A stretch of DNA of 64,000 nt from Actinostola sp. cb2023 (lineage: Eukaryota > Cnidaria > Anthozoa > Actiniaria > Actinostolidae). Made by a program: the position numbers and the translations under genes. The notes under the pieces were generated by a model. That model was given only the letters and a program-made list of their open reading frames with translations, was not told the origin of the DNA and did not search any database. This document shows positions 53,501 to 64,000 of this stretch, one piece after another. The stretch covers positions 992,001 to 1,056,000 of the forward strand of contig JAUJYZ010000412.1 in assembly GCA_033675265.1 (NCBI GenBank). Reading direction: 5' to 3'. The first letter of the stretch is position 1. Every line of letters begins with the position of its first letter.

Positions 53501-55101
53501 TCAAGGGATCGAGTGATCCAAATTTCTATAAATTTTCACGCGTTTGCCCCAATTCAAAATGGCGGACGAACACTTTATAGATCCCCAGGGTGGGGAAGTT
53601 TGCTTTTAGTTTTTGTCCCGTGGTATGGCTACTTTGATACAGAGAATCGATTTTAAATCAAACCCCACGTCGTCCCGGGGTTGCCCCCCCCCCCCAATCG
53701 GGCTTAACATTGATAGGTGCATAACGTTTTAGAAAGTTTATTACTTGGGCTTCCTGTGGAATGTCAAGTGCATACTGTATGACGTTTTTTTCTTTTGAAA
53801 ATCGATTACATATGAAGTGAATAGTGGGTTGGTTCAGTATTTTGTGATTTGAGCTTTGCATTGGCGAGTTATAAAGGTTTGAAATCGTCATATGGTTATT
53901 CAGTGATATAAGTGCATTGTATTTTCTTGTACCCGAGAGAATGTTGTGAATGGAGAATGGATTGCTAATACAAGAGATATCTACCATGTAACTTTCTTGA
54001 GGAAATACATTTTGTCTTTGGGTGTTTTGTTATATACATGTAGTCTTACTAAAAGAAGAAAAACTAATTCTTTTTTTAGATAAAAAGAGGTCTTGAATGT
54101 GCTGATCCAAGGTCAGCACTTTCAAGGCCGAGGGCACAGTTTTTCACTATATGGACTGACCTAAAGTTGGTAAATATTTTTTTCCCTTGAAAAAATGACT
54201 GACTCAGCACTTACAAAGTGAATATGTGGACCTACACTTGAAATGCAAAAATGTTCAACTACTTGATACATGACAACTCGAAATTTGTCCAACATTTTAG
54301 TACTATTTTCTGAAGTACAATTGAGCCTCTACTAACAGCCACTTCCCCACAATGGCCACCTCTCTATAACGGCCAGGGTTTTCTGTCCCAAACAACAGCA
54401 AGCCCATACATTTATTTGTTTTTCAAACCTCCCCATAAACTAAGGCCATGCACCTCCACGCAACGGCCACATCCCGAAGTGACCGTTGTTGAGAGGTTCA
54501 ACTAGTTCCTATTAATGTACAGGTAGTTCTTTGTCTAAAATATAAGGAATTTTGATTTTTGGTACTTGTTCATTGATCATCGATTATAGTAGCATGTTGT
54601 TGTCGATTCTGTTTAAATGATGTTATCTTTTATTCATCTTATTTATATTATTTTTCTTCCTTAGACAATCCTCCATTCAAAGCTATCCTAAATCCAAACC
54701 TTGTGTGTGACTTTAAGTTCATTATGGAGAACATAAAGTCAGACAATCCAGTCAAGGTTATCGATGCTCGGCCAAAAGGAAGATTTACTGGGGAAGAACC
54801 AGAGCCATGCCCAGATCTGTCAAGTGGTCACATGCCAAAAAGTGTTAATTTTCCATATGGAAAATGTATTGATCCCTCGACAAAATGTTTCAAAAATCCA
54901 GAAGAATTGAAACAAATGTTTTCTGTTGCCGATGTTGATTTATTAAAACCTTTGGTGACAAGCTGTGGATCAGGAATTACTGGATCTGGGATCTTGTTTG
55001 CTGCATTCTTGTGTGGTAAAAAAGATACTAGATTGTATGATGGTTCCTGGACGGAATTTGTTCAACGTGCTCAATCAGATATTGTCAAGGGTGAGGCGTA
55101 A
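50504..55101 (+). CDS. MPST: 3-mercaptopyruvate sulfurtransferase (two-domain rhodanese)
   Basis: Exon 1 is 50504-50945 and exon 2 is 54665-55101; donor AAAG|GTTAGTG, acceptor TTCCTTAG, phase 1. The protein is 292 aa (human 297). It moves sulfur from 3-mercaptopyruvate to acceptors such as thioredoxin and is a source of hydrogen sulfide, in cytosol and mitochondria. The first, inactive rhodanese domain has VLDGSW, IPGARFFDID, YEHMLP and APRVWWTFRAFGH. The second has VIDARPKGRF and the active-site loop SCGSGITGS with Cys248; CGSG identifies MPST rather than thiosulfate sulfurtransferase (CRKG). YDGSW follows. The ATG chosen gives MCARPLVRVSWLQQKL, aligned with the family start; no strong mitochondrial presequence is seen. 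The 3.7-kb intron is filled with mobile DNA. Confidence 0.95.
50957..52352. mobile_element. Helentron-like element 1 in the MPST intron
   Basis: Left end CAAGACGCTCAATAAGCGTA then TACTCGGGC; right end ACTCGGGCTTCCTCTGGAAG then TGCCCAAGT, followed by AA. Both ends can form hairpins. Contains an internal duplication: TTGACATGTAAAACAATGAT near 51410 recurs, slightly changed, near 51888. No helicase ORF, so non-autonomous. It starts 11 bp after the exon 1 donor. Confidence 0.65.
52384..53726. mobile_element. inverted-repeat element interrupted by a Helentron-like insertion
   Basis: TGCACCTATCAATGTTAAGC (52385) is repeated in reverse complement at about 53704-53723. The arms continue for about 150 bp (GCCCCAGG/CCTGGGG region, GTCCGCCATTTTGAATTGGG, GCAAACGCGTG). 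The 52613-53298 element lies between the arms. Confidence 0.8.
52613..53298. mobile_element. Helentron-like element 2 in the MPST intron
   Basis: Left end CAAGACGCTCAATGAGCATA then TACTCGGAC; right end GCTCGGACTTCCTCCGGGAG then TGTCCGAGT, with AA on both sides. The right-end hairpin has compensating changes relative to element 1 (CTCGGGC/GCCCGAG against CTCGGAC/GTCCGAG), which keeps the stem. Confidence 0.7.
53727..54664. other. 3' part of the MPST intron
   Basis: 53800-53940 resembles one arm of the TTAA element at 18606 (AAAATCGATTACATAT, CAGTATTTTGTGATTTGA). The rest is A/T-rich with no gene seen, then a pyrimidine-rich stretch before exon 2. Confidence 0.45.
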
Positions 55102-55163
55102 TAGCTACATTGTAGGCTAGGAATCTCAATAGCAACTGAGAAAGAGCAGAAAATCTATAAGTT

Positions 55164-55239
55164 AATAAACTTGTTCCCTCAAAGGCTGCATGCTACTCAG
55201 GCTAATTGTCAATACATGTACTTTCAAAAAGTCAATAAA
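55164..55239 (+). terminator. MPST polyadenylation signals
   Basis: AATAAA occurs at 55164-55169 and again at 55234-55239, 63 and 133 bp beyond the stop codon. Confidence 0.65.
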
Positions 55240-55388
55240 AGATGAATTCATTGTACACCTGACTTAATTCTTATTTTCTTCATTAACTTTACTTATAACA
55301 TGCATAGAGGACCAAAATACTTGACTGTGATTGGTTAATCAAGGAGGGCCATATCACTAGCAGATGATTGGTTGATATAACTACATTC

Positions 55389-55577
55389 AGGGGCGGATCT
55401 AGAGATTTTGAAAGGGAGGTGCACCACTAAGGGGCCGTAAGGCCCCTTCTTCTAGGGGGGTGTGGGGGCATGCTCCCCCAGAAAATTTTGAAATCTAGAA
55501 GCTCGATGCAATTTACATCCATTCTGGGCATCAAATGGTGGGGAAACGTGGGCGAATATGTATCGGGCCCAACTCAA

Positions 55578-55611
<34 letters not shown>

Positions 55612-55649
55612 CAGCCCCCCATGCCCCCCCCCCCTTGGATCCGCCCCTG
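55389..55649. mobile_element. MITE with CAGGGGCGGATC ends and a 31-G run
   Basis: Ends CAGGGGCGGATCTAG and TTGGATCCGCCCCTG, with ACATT on both sides. A pure G run covers 55578-55608. GGGGGCATGCTCCCCCAGAA is shared with the related element at 61601-62220. No ORF of its own. Confidence 0.8.
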
Positions 55650-55654
55650 ACATT

Positions 55655-56084
55655 AGCTCGTACTATTATTAGCTCATATTATTATTATACACAAGTAAAC
55701 ACAAGGATCCTCGTAAAATTTAAGGATTTAAATTTCACTTTGGTTTTCAAAGTTTTGAAAATATTAATATTGCCTTGTTTAAGCGGTCTGACAAAAATTG
55801 ATATAATAATAAGCCGACATTGTGAAATGTGCTGCATAAGAGCTGTATTACATCGCATAGTATGAACTCTGCAGAGCTGTGACGTAACTGATTATTATTC
55901 AAATTGCTCCTTAATTAATCGCTTTGCATTTAGAAATATAGAATGTTTTCCATTGCGCGTCAAGGGAAGATTTCTCCCAAAGGATGTGGAGAAGAAGCGC
56001 TAAGTCCAGCATTAAGCTACTTATTGTATAATTCCCATGGCTCACACCATTACATTCTAATTCGTTTGTTATTTATATTATTTA
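55655..56084. other. no recognised gene
   Basis: A/T-rich DNA between the MITE and the LINE. Short ORFs here have no support. Confidence 0.35.
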
Positions 56085-56404
56085 TTGAGATCAGCAATGC
56101 GTTTAATAAACATTTCACCGATATAGGTCCAAATCTAGCGTCTAAAATTGTCACCCCAAATGCAACATTCGACGAATATATGTGTCGATCTGAAACCTCT
56201 TTTCTACTAAAAGAATTGACTACCAAGGAGGTTATTAATCTTGTTGGGAAACTACCATCAGGAAAAAGCGAGGGCCTTGACGGCATTCCTACGCGACTCC
56301 TGAAGCTAGCTTTGCCTTATGTTGTCACGTCATTGACACATGTATTTAACCGAATTATTGCAATAGGGTGTCTCCCCAGTGAATGGAAAAAGGCTAGAGT
56401 TTCC

Positions 56405-56470
56405 TAGCCTGCGTTTCATCCGAACAAACCCTCGAACAAACGAGGGTTTGTTCGGATGAAACGCAGGCTA
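56405..56470. mobile_element. 66-bp perfectly palindromic MITE inside the LINE
   Basis: Two 30-bp arms, starting TAGCCTGCGTTTCATCC, are exact reverse complements with a 6-base AACAAA loop. GAGTTTCC is present on both sides (56397-56404 and 56471-56478), an 8-bp target duplication of the hAT type. Removing the insert plus one duplicate restores the LINE reading frame. Confidence 0.92.
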
Positions 56471-56727
56471 GAGTTTCCCCGATTTACAAAGATGGTCCAA
56501 AATCTGATCCAGGAAACTACAGACCTATATCTGTCTTGCCTGTGGTCTCAAAAGTTTTTGAAAAAGCTATATTTAACCAAATGTATAGCTACTGACAAGC
56601 ACAAGATGTTGGCTAAATTCCAATCGGGCTCATTTAGGTCCCTCCACTCAACTTTAACGGCACTCCTTGATGCCACTAATACTTGGTATTTAAACATGGA
56701 CAATGGTTTGACAAATGCTATCCTTTT

Positions 56728-56803
56728 ATCAATGGTATCAAAAGCTTTTATTAGATCAATAATATTAATCTAAAAAAAGCTTTTGATACCATTGACCATG
56801 TCA
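56728..56803. repeat. local inverted duplication in the LINE
   Basis: CAATGGTATCAAAAGCTTTT is followed about 40 bp later by AAAAGCTTTTGATACCATTG, the normal LINE sequence. The first copy is the inverted one. No target duplication; it looks like a template-switch or fold-back event. Confidence 0.75.
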
Positions 56804-57996
56804 TACTCTTAAGTAAGATGGAGTATTATGGTTTTCGAGGCCAAAGTCTGAATTTATTCAGAAATTATCTTGCTGGTAGATCACAGTGCACAGTAGTTAA
56901 CAATATAACATCGAACTCATGTAATCTAAGTTGTGGGGTACCACAAGGGTCAATTCTTGGTCCTTTGATGTTTCTACTATACATTAATGATCTACCCAAC
57001 TGCAATTTGTCATCTACTGCCCGCATGTACGCTGATGATACCAACTTAACGGACCAAGACGACTTGTTTCCCTCTATCAATCACGATCTTATTAAATTGA
57101 AACAATGGCTCGACGCTAATAAACTGAGCCTTAATGTCATGAAAACTAAATGCATCGGTTTATTGGCACCAGACAGAAAATTTTGTCATTACCCTCTGAG
57201 ACCAATATTAATCTTAATGGGACACTCATTGAGCGTGTAATGACTTACAAATGCCTAGGCGTGCATTTAGATGAAAAACTGACATGGGAAACGCATCATG
57301 TATCTGAGATATCAGGCAAAATTTCTAAAACGCTTGCTGCTCTAAGGCGACTCAAATCAATTCTTCCTCAACGAGTGCTGATTACGATTTACAAATCGTT
57401 AATTCTACCAAATCTAGACTACTGTAGCACTGTTTGGGGTAATATTGGTAAAGGCTACTAACCTCCAAAAATTACAAAATAGGGCAGCCCGTGTAATAAC
57501 AGGTGCTGACTATAGTGTTCGATCTACCCAGATCCTTCAGAACTTAAACTGGCTGTCTTTAGAGGAGAGATGTTCTCGACATTTCAAGAAGCTCATGTTC
57601 AAGACAATGAATAAAGAAGTACCGGAATATCTTCATGAAAATTTTTTTCGAACGAATACGGTACATTCTCATAACATCAGAGGCGTAAATGAAAATGTTT
57701 CTATTCCAAGGCCTCAAACGGAAGCCCTAAAAAAGAGCTTTGTTTATCGTGGAGCGTGTCTATGGAACAGTCTCCCCTCTAAAGCCAAGCAGGCCACCAC
57801 CTTAACATCCTTCAACAACAATATTTAACTATCAATATATATTAACCTCTTTACAAGTTCCATATATTATAATAATTATGTAGAATTATCTTTTTACACG
57901 GCTCAAAGGGAGAGCACTTTGTAATTAATTTTAATTTTAGTGATTTTTGATTCCGTGTCTAAATAAAGTTCATTCATTCATTCATTCATTCATTCA

Positions 57997-58518
57997 TCCC
58001 TTGGTATACTGTTAATCTGTCCCACTATACACTGACGATGGTAGATGTACTGCCAAAACATGTCTCTTTTTCTAAAACTACTGTAAAAGTCGGTCGTTCT
58101 CGAGATCTGGATCGATATATATAATAGACAAAAAAATTCACCCAAAATGTTATCGTTTTAATACTTCGCCCTTCCCTTGCTCCTTTGCGATTTTGCGATC
58201 CCCTCTAATCCCTTCCCATGGTGCTTTGCTCCCCAGTTCTTTTCGCTTTCCCGTCTCCCTCCCCTTCCCCTTCCCCTCCGAAGAAGCGACTGGGTACGAG
58301 GCAGCTAAGTAATGGAATTAGATCGAATGTTGGTTTGAAGGTTGGATGATTCATTACTTGTAAAATAATGTATTTGCATACATTTTCAGTTTACAATGGG
58401 AGGTTTTACGTGTGACGTAGTGGCCGTCAAGATCTACAAAATGTTCGAGCTAACTAAGTCTGTTAGTTTTTCTTCAAGCAACTACTAGATGACATTTGCC
58501 GAGTTTGTTTGTTTATAA
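57997..58518. other. no recognised gene
   Basis: Mixed sequence, including a C/T-rich run at 58160-58280. Nothing identified. Confidence 0.35.
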
Positions 58519-59195
58519 GAGACCGGTCATTATTAATGTAGGGGGGGGGGGGGGGGGAATCATAGGGGGGGTCAGGTGATTTTTTAAATAGGACAGGGGG
58601 TGCCTCATGATTAAAATAACTATCAGAAGGGGGGGGGGGGGGGGGGTGGATTATTGAGTTTTCCTTGAGGCTTAATGTGAACAAAGCCACTGAGGAACAA
58701 ACAAGTTTATTAGAATGATTAATTGATTCTGAAAGAGAATAACACAGGCCACTGGTATAATAAAACCAGAGTAAAAGTAATTAAACAGATCCATGGCCTA
58801 ATTATAAAATTATTGGAAACACTATGGAAAGATCTAGATTGATATTTTAACATTTTGCTTCATCATATACTGCATACTTTCAAATCTTATATCAGTTCAA
58901 GTCTTTCCATAGTGTTTCCAATCAGCTCATATGAATCAAGTGCAAAGCACCCTTGTTTCACTAGTAAGAAGATAATGAGCCACCTACTCCCCAAACAACT
59001 TCCACAAGTGGACGCATGACAAGTGAAGACGATATGAAGAGTTGGGGGGGGGGGGGGGGGGGGGGGGGGTCATCACTAAAATGTGGATTATGGGGGGGGG
59101 GGGCTGCTCGCCATTCTTGTGCCTTAAGGGGGGGGCCTTGGCAAACTTTATCTTCCGGAAAAATAATTCTACATTAATAATGACCGGTCCCTAAG
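58519..59195. mobile_element. inverted-repeat element with GACCGGTCATTATTAATGTA ends and G-runs
   Basis: Left end at 58521 and its complement ending at 59193. Next to both ends are long G-runs (58541-58557, 58629-58646, 59044-59069, 59093-59103). A second inverted pair, TTGGAAACACTATGGAAAGA (58812) and its complement (58903), lies inside. Another copy of the right end is at 63012-63035. Confidence 0.75.
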
Positions 59196-59811
59196 TAACT
59201 TATATTTGACAGATATTTAGACTTCACCGCCGTCTAAAATTGAAGTTTTGAGCAAGTAAAATGACGGTTTGACGGCCACTCGTGATAGATTTTGACGTTA
59301 GAAGAAGATTCCATAAAACCTCCCATAAAACCTCCCATAAAACTTCAGGTTGAAGATACATTATGCAAGCTGTATTTCAAGAATTTTGGGCGGATTGTCT
59401 ATTTGGGTTTTATGCCTATTTTTTTATTTATTATACTTTTAATTAAAATACCGTTTAATGAACAAATTTACCAGTAAATTGTACTGCCAACTGTGCCAAG
59501 CCCTTTTCGCAAAGTTTTCCACGTGCGTGCAGTGTACGTGATGAATTAACTACACATACTATAAATGGCACCGTTTACATGAACACGCAACGTAATATAT
59601 TCGGTTGGAAGTTCTAGCTGTTTATATCTTCTCCTTTTTAACTACATTTTTAGTGTTTGATTAGTTGTTGTTTTACAACATTCATGCTTTCAATTGTATC
59701 ATCAGTTGCTTTTTTGCCGTAGTTTTTCTATTTCGTGACTTTGCCGATGCGTGCTGGACGTGTAGCCGGTACGTGTTGTGTGACATGCTTCATGTCGGAC
59801 GTGACTAGAAC
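59196..59811. other. upstream region of the putative 59.8-kb gene
   Basis: No coding support. Several ACGTG words lie between 59520 and 59800. Confidence 0.35.
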
Positions 59812-59846
59812 ACTATAAAAGATAAAAGTTCGTGTTTGATTGTAGT
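59812..59846 (+). promoter_or_regulatory. TATA-type core promoter
   Basis: CTATAAAAG at about 59813-59821. A start site would fall near 59845, just before GTCAGTCACTGCC. It precedes the possible first exon at 59907. Confidence 0.45.
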
Positions 59847-59906
59847 CAGTCACTGCCCGTCAGCCATAAAGTTGTGTGCTTGTATTTAATACTGGTTTTA
59901 CCGTTA

Positions 59907-59924
59907 TGACTAAAGAAAAGCAGG
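59907..59924 (+). CDS. possible first coding exon, MTKEKQ
   Basis: ATG followed by five codons and a strong donor (CAG|GTAAGA), 61 bp downstream of the expected start site of the TATA promoter. No later exon could be found before the window ends, so the gene is not identified. Confidence 0.35.
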
Positions 59925-60480
59925 TAAGAAACCAAAGCCATTGCATGTTTTCAAAGATATTTCCATACTAGAATCGTACTGTGATCTATGGAACACTTGC
60001 TAGATATGATTTGACATCCGACCAAACATGGGTTCGACGGTCTCACAGGGAAACTGATTTCTTTGAAATTTGAGTGTCTTAGCTCTCTCCTGCGTGTCTA
60101 CCTTTCATACTAGGATTTTTTTGTCCTGAGAAACCTAGCTCTGATTGAAGTTTGCTCTATTTTAATATACGAGTGAACGACAAAACTCGAATATGGTTCT
60201 TTGCCGTTCAAGTTTTAGTTCAAATATTTCAATACCACAGGAATTACAAGAATATAATGAAGGAAAAAAAGTATATATATGTATATTCTATCTATGTTTA
60301 TTGTAGTTCAATACGATCGAGCCCGCCAACATCGGTGTTTCTGGCTGTCATTGTATTATTTCTGTTGGTATCGTGAAACAAGCGAGCGTACGTGACACCA
60401 CAGGCAACAATAGAACCTCGTCCCCAGGGCCCTCTCTAATCTCGTCTACATAGAATCTTTTGTGTACATTTTGTACTAAT
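59925..60480 (+). other. possible intron of the 59.8-kb gene
   Basis: Nothing recognised; a short ORF at 60152-60376 has no support. Confidence 0.3.
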
Positions 60481-60481
60481 A

Positions 60482-60752
60482 TAGCTAATTGCATAATCGT
60501 TGTCGGGTTGAAAATCATAAATCATAAAAGGTGAGACCGCAAGGATGGATGGGAAATCAGTTCATGAGCCGCATTACATTCAGATATATTCAATGTTCTC
60601 GTAGTTTTGAAGGTATATGAGCTATTTAACTAAGATCCTACAAGTCTGGATAAAAAGGTCGATGATTTGACGGTGTTATTTGAGAGTTTTAATTTCCCAG
60701 AATTCCTTTTGGTCGTAGCTTTCATGATTTTCAACCCGACAACAATTATGCA
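60482..60752. mobile_element. MITE with TAGCTAATTGCATAATCG ends, copy 3 (right end lost)
   Basis: Same family as 7436-7725. The right inverted repeat stops at ACAATTATGCA, where another element begins. Confidence 0.85.
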
Positions 60753-61600
60753 GGCTGGAGGAGAAAGTCATTTTTTAGGTTTTTGCTTCCGGACCCCCTC
60801 TTTTTTTTTTTTAATTTCTGAAGACCCCCCCTTTGAAATTGGTAAAAATTTCAAGACCCCCCCCTTCTGTGCCCCCATTCATTTGAAAAACACTCAGATC
60901 AGGTTCTAGCTATCTGTTATAGATCGAATTCATAATTGGCTGCTTCTAATTTGTATAAAAGCCAAAACATATCATCATCATCATCATCATAATAATAATA
61001 ATATCATTTTGGGAAAAGTAAATATTTGATAGAATATTTATGTGATCATCTAAATACCATGTGTGTGAGTTTTGAAACCAAATAATAAATCCTTCAGAAG
61101 ATATCAACATTTGAAATTGTGAAATTGCACCAAAACAAGGCTGGTGAGGACTCACTTGAAAAATACATACAAAACTCTCTATTCATGATCTGTCATAACT
61201 CCGATGATATTTTGTCTACAGCAAAGTGTTTATTTCGTATAGGTACTATTTTAGATGACAGTGATCACTTGTACCAGAAACGTATCATATTGCCAAACTA
61301 AAAATACGCCATTATGAATTCGGTGTATAGGCATTGTTAAGCTGGTTTCACCACTGTCGCACAGGTACTTTTTCCATCGGTTCAAGCAAGAGTTTTTTTG
61401 GTCCACCACAAGCTAGGACCTACAAATCCTAACTGTCAAAAAGATATTTTGTGGATGTGAATGATATCTATAGGTGTAGGGATTTATAATCTGTGTTTTG
61501 AGTTAATTAGTTATTCGATTTTTTAACTAGTAGTGAATTTTTAAAAGGACAAAAATACTGAAAGTAACATTATACAAGAGAATATGACCTAATGAATATG

Positions 61601-62220
61601 GGCGGATCCAGGATTACAAAGGGGGGTGGATAATCATAAAGCTCTTTCAAGGTATATATTCTCCATCAGAGAGTCGACTGATTATAATTGTCCAGGCCCG
61701 GTGTTTATTGACGCCAGGAGCGTAGCTAGCCTTTTTTTTGCTGGTCCACAAAAGTGAACCAGGACCGTAGCAAAGGCCAAGCGGTGGGGGAGACGCGTAG
61801 CGAGCGCCGTAGGCGTGAGCCGGTAGTGGGGTATGGGGGCATGTCCCCCCAGAAAATTTCTGAAATCTATACTGAGAGGCTCGGAAATGCTATTTCCAGC
61901 GTTCTCCAAGAGTTATTTGTGATTTACGCGTACCACTAATTACTTCCTACACTGTCTCAGCAAACCAACACTTGAGAATTTCGATGGTTGAATCGATTCG
62001 GACAATCCTTTAATTCACGAAAGTCCGTAAGAACGCGCTATGAATCGTGCTCTGCTCTGACCAAGGCTGGTTTACAACCGGTTTCTCCTAAACTGTGTAA
62101 TAATGCGAAACATGAAAGGGAGTGTTAGAACACTTACAAAACTTCTAATTCATATTTTCTATCAGTTAAACCTCTAAGAGGGGGGTGGCCCCAAATCCAC
62201 CTCCCCCCTGTATCCGCCCC
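61601..62220. mobile_element. CAGGGGCGGATCC-type element, copy 2
   Basis: Left GGCGGATCCAGG (its outer bases lost), right TATCCGCCCCTG. Shares GGGGGCATGTCCCCCCAGAA with the element at 55389-55649. The flanking AATATGACCT occurs on both sides, within a larger inverted repeat of AAGAGAATATGA. Confidence 0.7.
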
Positions 62221-62263
62221 TGAATATGACCTCATATTCTCTTGCATTATATTGTTGCAGGAG

Positions 62264-62668
62264 CCCATATAGTAAGAGCATCGCATGTAGCATTAAAATT
62301 TGTCACAGCGTTTGAACAAGTTTGCCAAGCTTAGCCGGGCTATTTCAGTTAGAACACGAAATTGACCAATCACTGTTGCTGCAAATTAACGAGTTGTGGC
62401 AAATTAATAAAACGAGTTACTGCAAATAAAACGAGTTGCAACAAATAAAACGAGTTGCTGCAAATAAAACAAGTTCCAGCAAATAAAACGAGTCGTTGCA
62501 AATAAAACGAGTTGCAACAAATAAAACGAGTTAATTGCTGCAAATAAAACCGGATCGGAAGTGCACAGTGATTGGTCACTATGATTTCGAGAAATCGTGT
62601 TCTAAAAATAGCAAAAGTGACATAGACCCAATATGTAGCATGGATGCTCCTACTTATGGGCTTCTGAT
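62264..62668. mobile_element. short relative of the 9201-10651 element
   Basis: Left GCAGGAGCCCATATAGTAAG, right CTTATGGGCTTCTG, imperfectly inverted. The centre holds about eight copies of a 19-bp unit (CAAATAAAACGAGTTGC). Confidence 0.65.
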
Positions 62669-63206
62669 ATACTAGCAAAAATGAGAGACTTTTAGTATTT
62701 CTTGGACTATTTATAAAAAGGGATGTACTACAGTGTATCAGGAAATTGTTATCAGTGAAACATTTGAACCAGTTAAAAATTGAACCTTCACTGTATTTCT
62801 TTATAGATTTAACTGACTGTTTGCTGTTGTCAGCTTTAATTATTTATTAGACAAATCAGTTCTCCCTCTTTTTCTGTCTGTACGCTCTCAGAAAATTCGA
62901 AGATCCCCCCCTTTTTATCAATTTTTTCTTTGGGACCCCCCCCTCACATTAGTAAAAAAAATCCAAGACCCCCCCACTTTCTCCTCCACTTTCTCCCCCC
63001 CCCCCCCCCCCGATATTTAATGACCGGTCCCTAAAGGCACCACCGTTCACACGGTACCGGACGAATTTTTAACCGTTCAAAAAGTTGTACGTTTAGGCGT
63101 TCCGTTCACACGGGACATGCTATCCGGACAAACATTCTATACAAAATATTATTCAATTAAAGAGACGGTTCCGTGTAAACGGCGTACTGGTCACCTGTGA
63201 ACGAAT

Positions 63207-63419
63207 AACTAGACGCTCTACTTGCGTGAACTCGGGCTTCATAATAAAGCTATTTTGGTAGATTAAATATTTGAGTAGTTTTAGCCTATTACTTGCACAA
63301 TTTAATTAAAACAGAATTTCCATAGTTGACAATGCCAGTTCAGAATGGGTCAGTAAACGGCAAAAATACAATCGAAAAACAACATTAGATTTTAGGGAGC
63401 TATTTCAGAAAATAGTGCA
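63207..63419. mobile_element. Helentron-like fragment, interrupted by the Mutator-like element
   Basis: AGACGCTCTACTTGCGTGAA then CTCGGGCTTC at the left. GTAAACGGCAAAAATACAAT is shared with 35168 in the other copy. It is cut at 63420. Confidence 0.6.
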
Positions 63420-64000
63420 GTCTCGTACCCAGAGCCCACTCCTCATTTGGTTTGTCGTCGGCTCTGGGAAACCCTGTTGCTCGGTCGTCAAATTTTGACG
63501 ACCAAGTCGTCAGAGCGCATGCTCATACTAAAGACCGCTGAGAGCGGGTACCGTGTGGAAGAGTCTACTGGCTACGTAGTGAATACGTTGGTTTGAACAC
63601 AGGCGAACCACAGTGATAAAGTGACATTTTCTCTAAAATATAGCGGTTTGAATATTCAAACAATGTAACAAGTACATCGACGTTCATCACTGCACCGGTT
63701 CTTCTCTGGCTCTGTTGCGATAAAGGCTGGACGATAAATACATGTTCTAATATAATCTTGCATGTGAGCCTTCCTGTCTTCCGCTTTCAGGTTATTGTTT
63801 CTCTTGAATTATAAAAATATTCCTTTGAATACTCAAAGCGAGTACGATCGATTGTGTCCAGATTGTGTCTGTAGCCGTTACTTTTATAATTTATGTATTG
63901 TTAGATCTCCCTTTACGAATTTATGTCTACACAGTCAATGAGTCACTCTCATTTCCATTGATTTATTATTCAAAAAGGTATATAGTTTTTGAAAATAATA
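63420..64000. mobile_element. Mutator-like element B, copy 2 (runs off the window)
   Basis: Begins TCTCGTACCCAGAGCCCACT and follows the reverse complement of 20225-20608 plus 21766-21873, without the LINE. It therefore shows the uninterrupted LINE target site (around 63533). Confidence 0.9.

Larger units (their letters stand above)
56085..57996 (+). mobile_element. 5'-truncated LINE (Jockey/CR1/L2-like), decayed, with (ATTC)n tail
   Basis: RT begins with SNAFNKHFTDIGPNLASKI and LPSGKSEGLDGIPTRLLK, then (after two local insertions) KAFDTIDHVILL, the GVPQGSILGPLMFLLYINDL block, the catalytic MYADDTNL box and KCLGVHLDEKLTW. The end matches NLDYCSTVWGN, LQKLQNRAARVITG and [11 protein letters not shown]. 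Frameshifts occur near 56460, 56740, 57195 and 57450. The last 160 bp are the 3' UTR shared with the copies at 28628 and 37669, then ATTC repeats. No endonuclease domain is present here. Confidence 0.92.
60753..63035. mobile_element. composite insertion with C-run ends, hosting two smaller elements
   Basis: The left part (60753-60900) has GGAGGAGAAAGTCATTTTTT then GACCCCC runs. The right part (62880-63010) has GACCCCC runs then TTTCTCCTCCA, the inverse of the left edge. The right edge continues to TTTAATGACCGGTCCCT, shared with 58519-59195. Between them lie the elements at 61601-62220 and 62264-62668, and A/T-rich DNA without a gene. Confidence 0.5.

Noticed and set aside
53658..53987. 109-codon minus-strand ORF in the MPST intron
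   Set aside because: It crosses a transposon end and a TTAA-element arm; no homology.

Overview
This is animal nuclear DNA. Genes are split by GT..AG introns. The intergenic and intronic space is packed with Tc1/mariner, hAT-like, Mutator-like, Penelope-like, LINE and Ty3/gypsy sequences, minisatellites and A/T-rich filler. The base composition and repeat mixture suggest a marine invertebrate; I cannot name the phylum from the sequence alone.

Two housekeeping genes can be reconstructed exon by exon. PPIL2 (U-box plus cyclophilin) lies on the minus strand from 50200 down to 5328. I found 25 exons whose reading phases all fit, giving 518 codons plus stop. MPST (3-mercaptopyruvate sulfurtransferase) lies on the plus strand from 50504 to 55101 in two exons (292 aa). 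Their starts are 303 bp apart, so they share a bidirectional promoter. At the left edge (1-655, minus) sits the 5' part of a gene for an acidic secreted protein. At 59.8 kb a TATA box is followed by a possible short first exon of another plus-strand gene.

Almost all mobile DNA between 5.5 and 50 kb lies inside PPIL2 introns. Intron 17 (12930-26684) holds a decayed chromodomain Ty3/gypsy element (from 13301) carrying several nested insertions, one stack being four deep, plus an extra RING-finger ORF. Intron 12 holds a second decayed gypsy element. Intron 3 holds a Penelope-like element with a GIY-YIG domain inside a minisatellite. The MPST intron and the downstream flank hold Helentron-like and inverted-repeat elements and a LINE. 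An intact-looking Tc1-type transposase lies at 1824-2969.

The most unusual signal is in the PPIL2 minisatellites. In three introns (14, 18 and 24) the repeated unit is the exon-intron junction itself: the last bases of the exon plus the 5' splice site, repeated about 14 to 26 times immediately downstream of the real donor. In intron 3 the repeated unit contains a branchpoint-like motif next to the acceptor. I know of no named description of this pattern.
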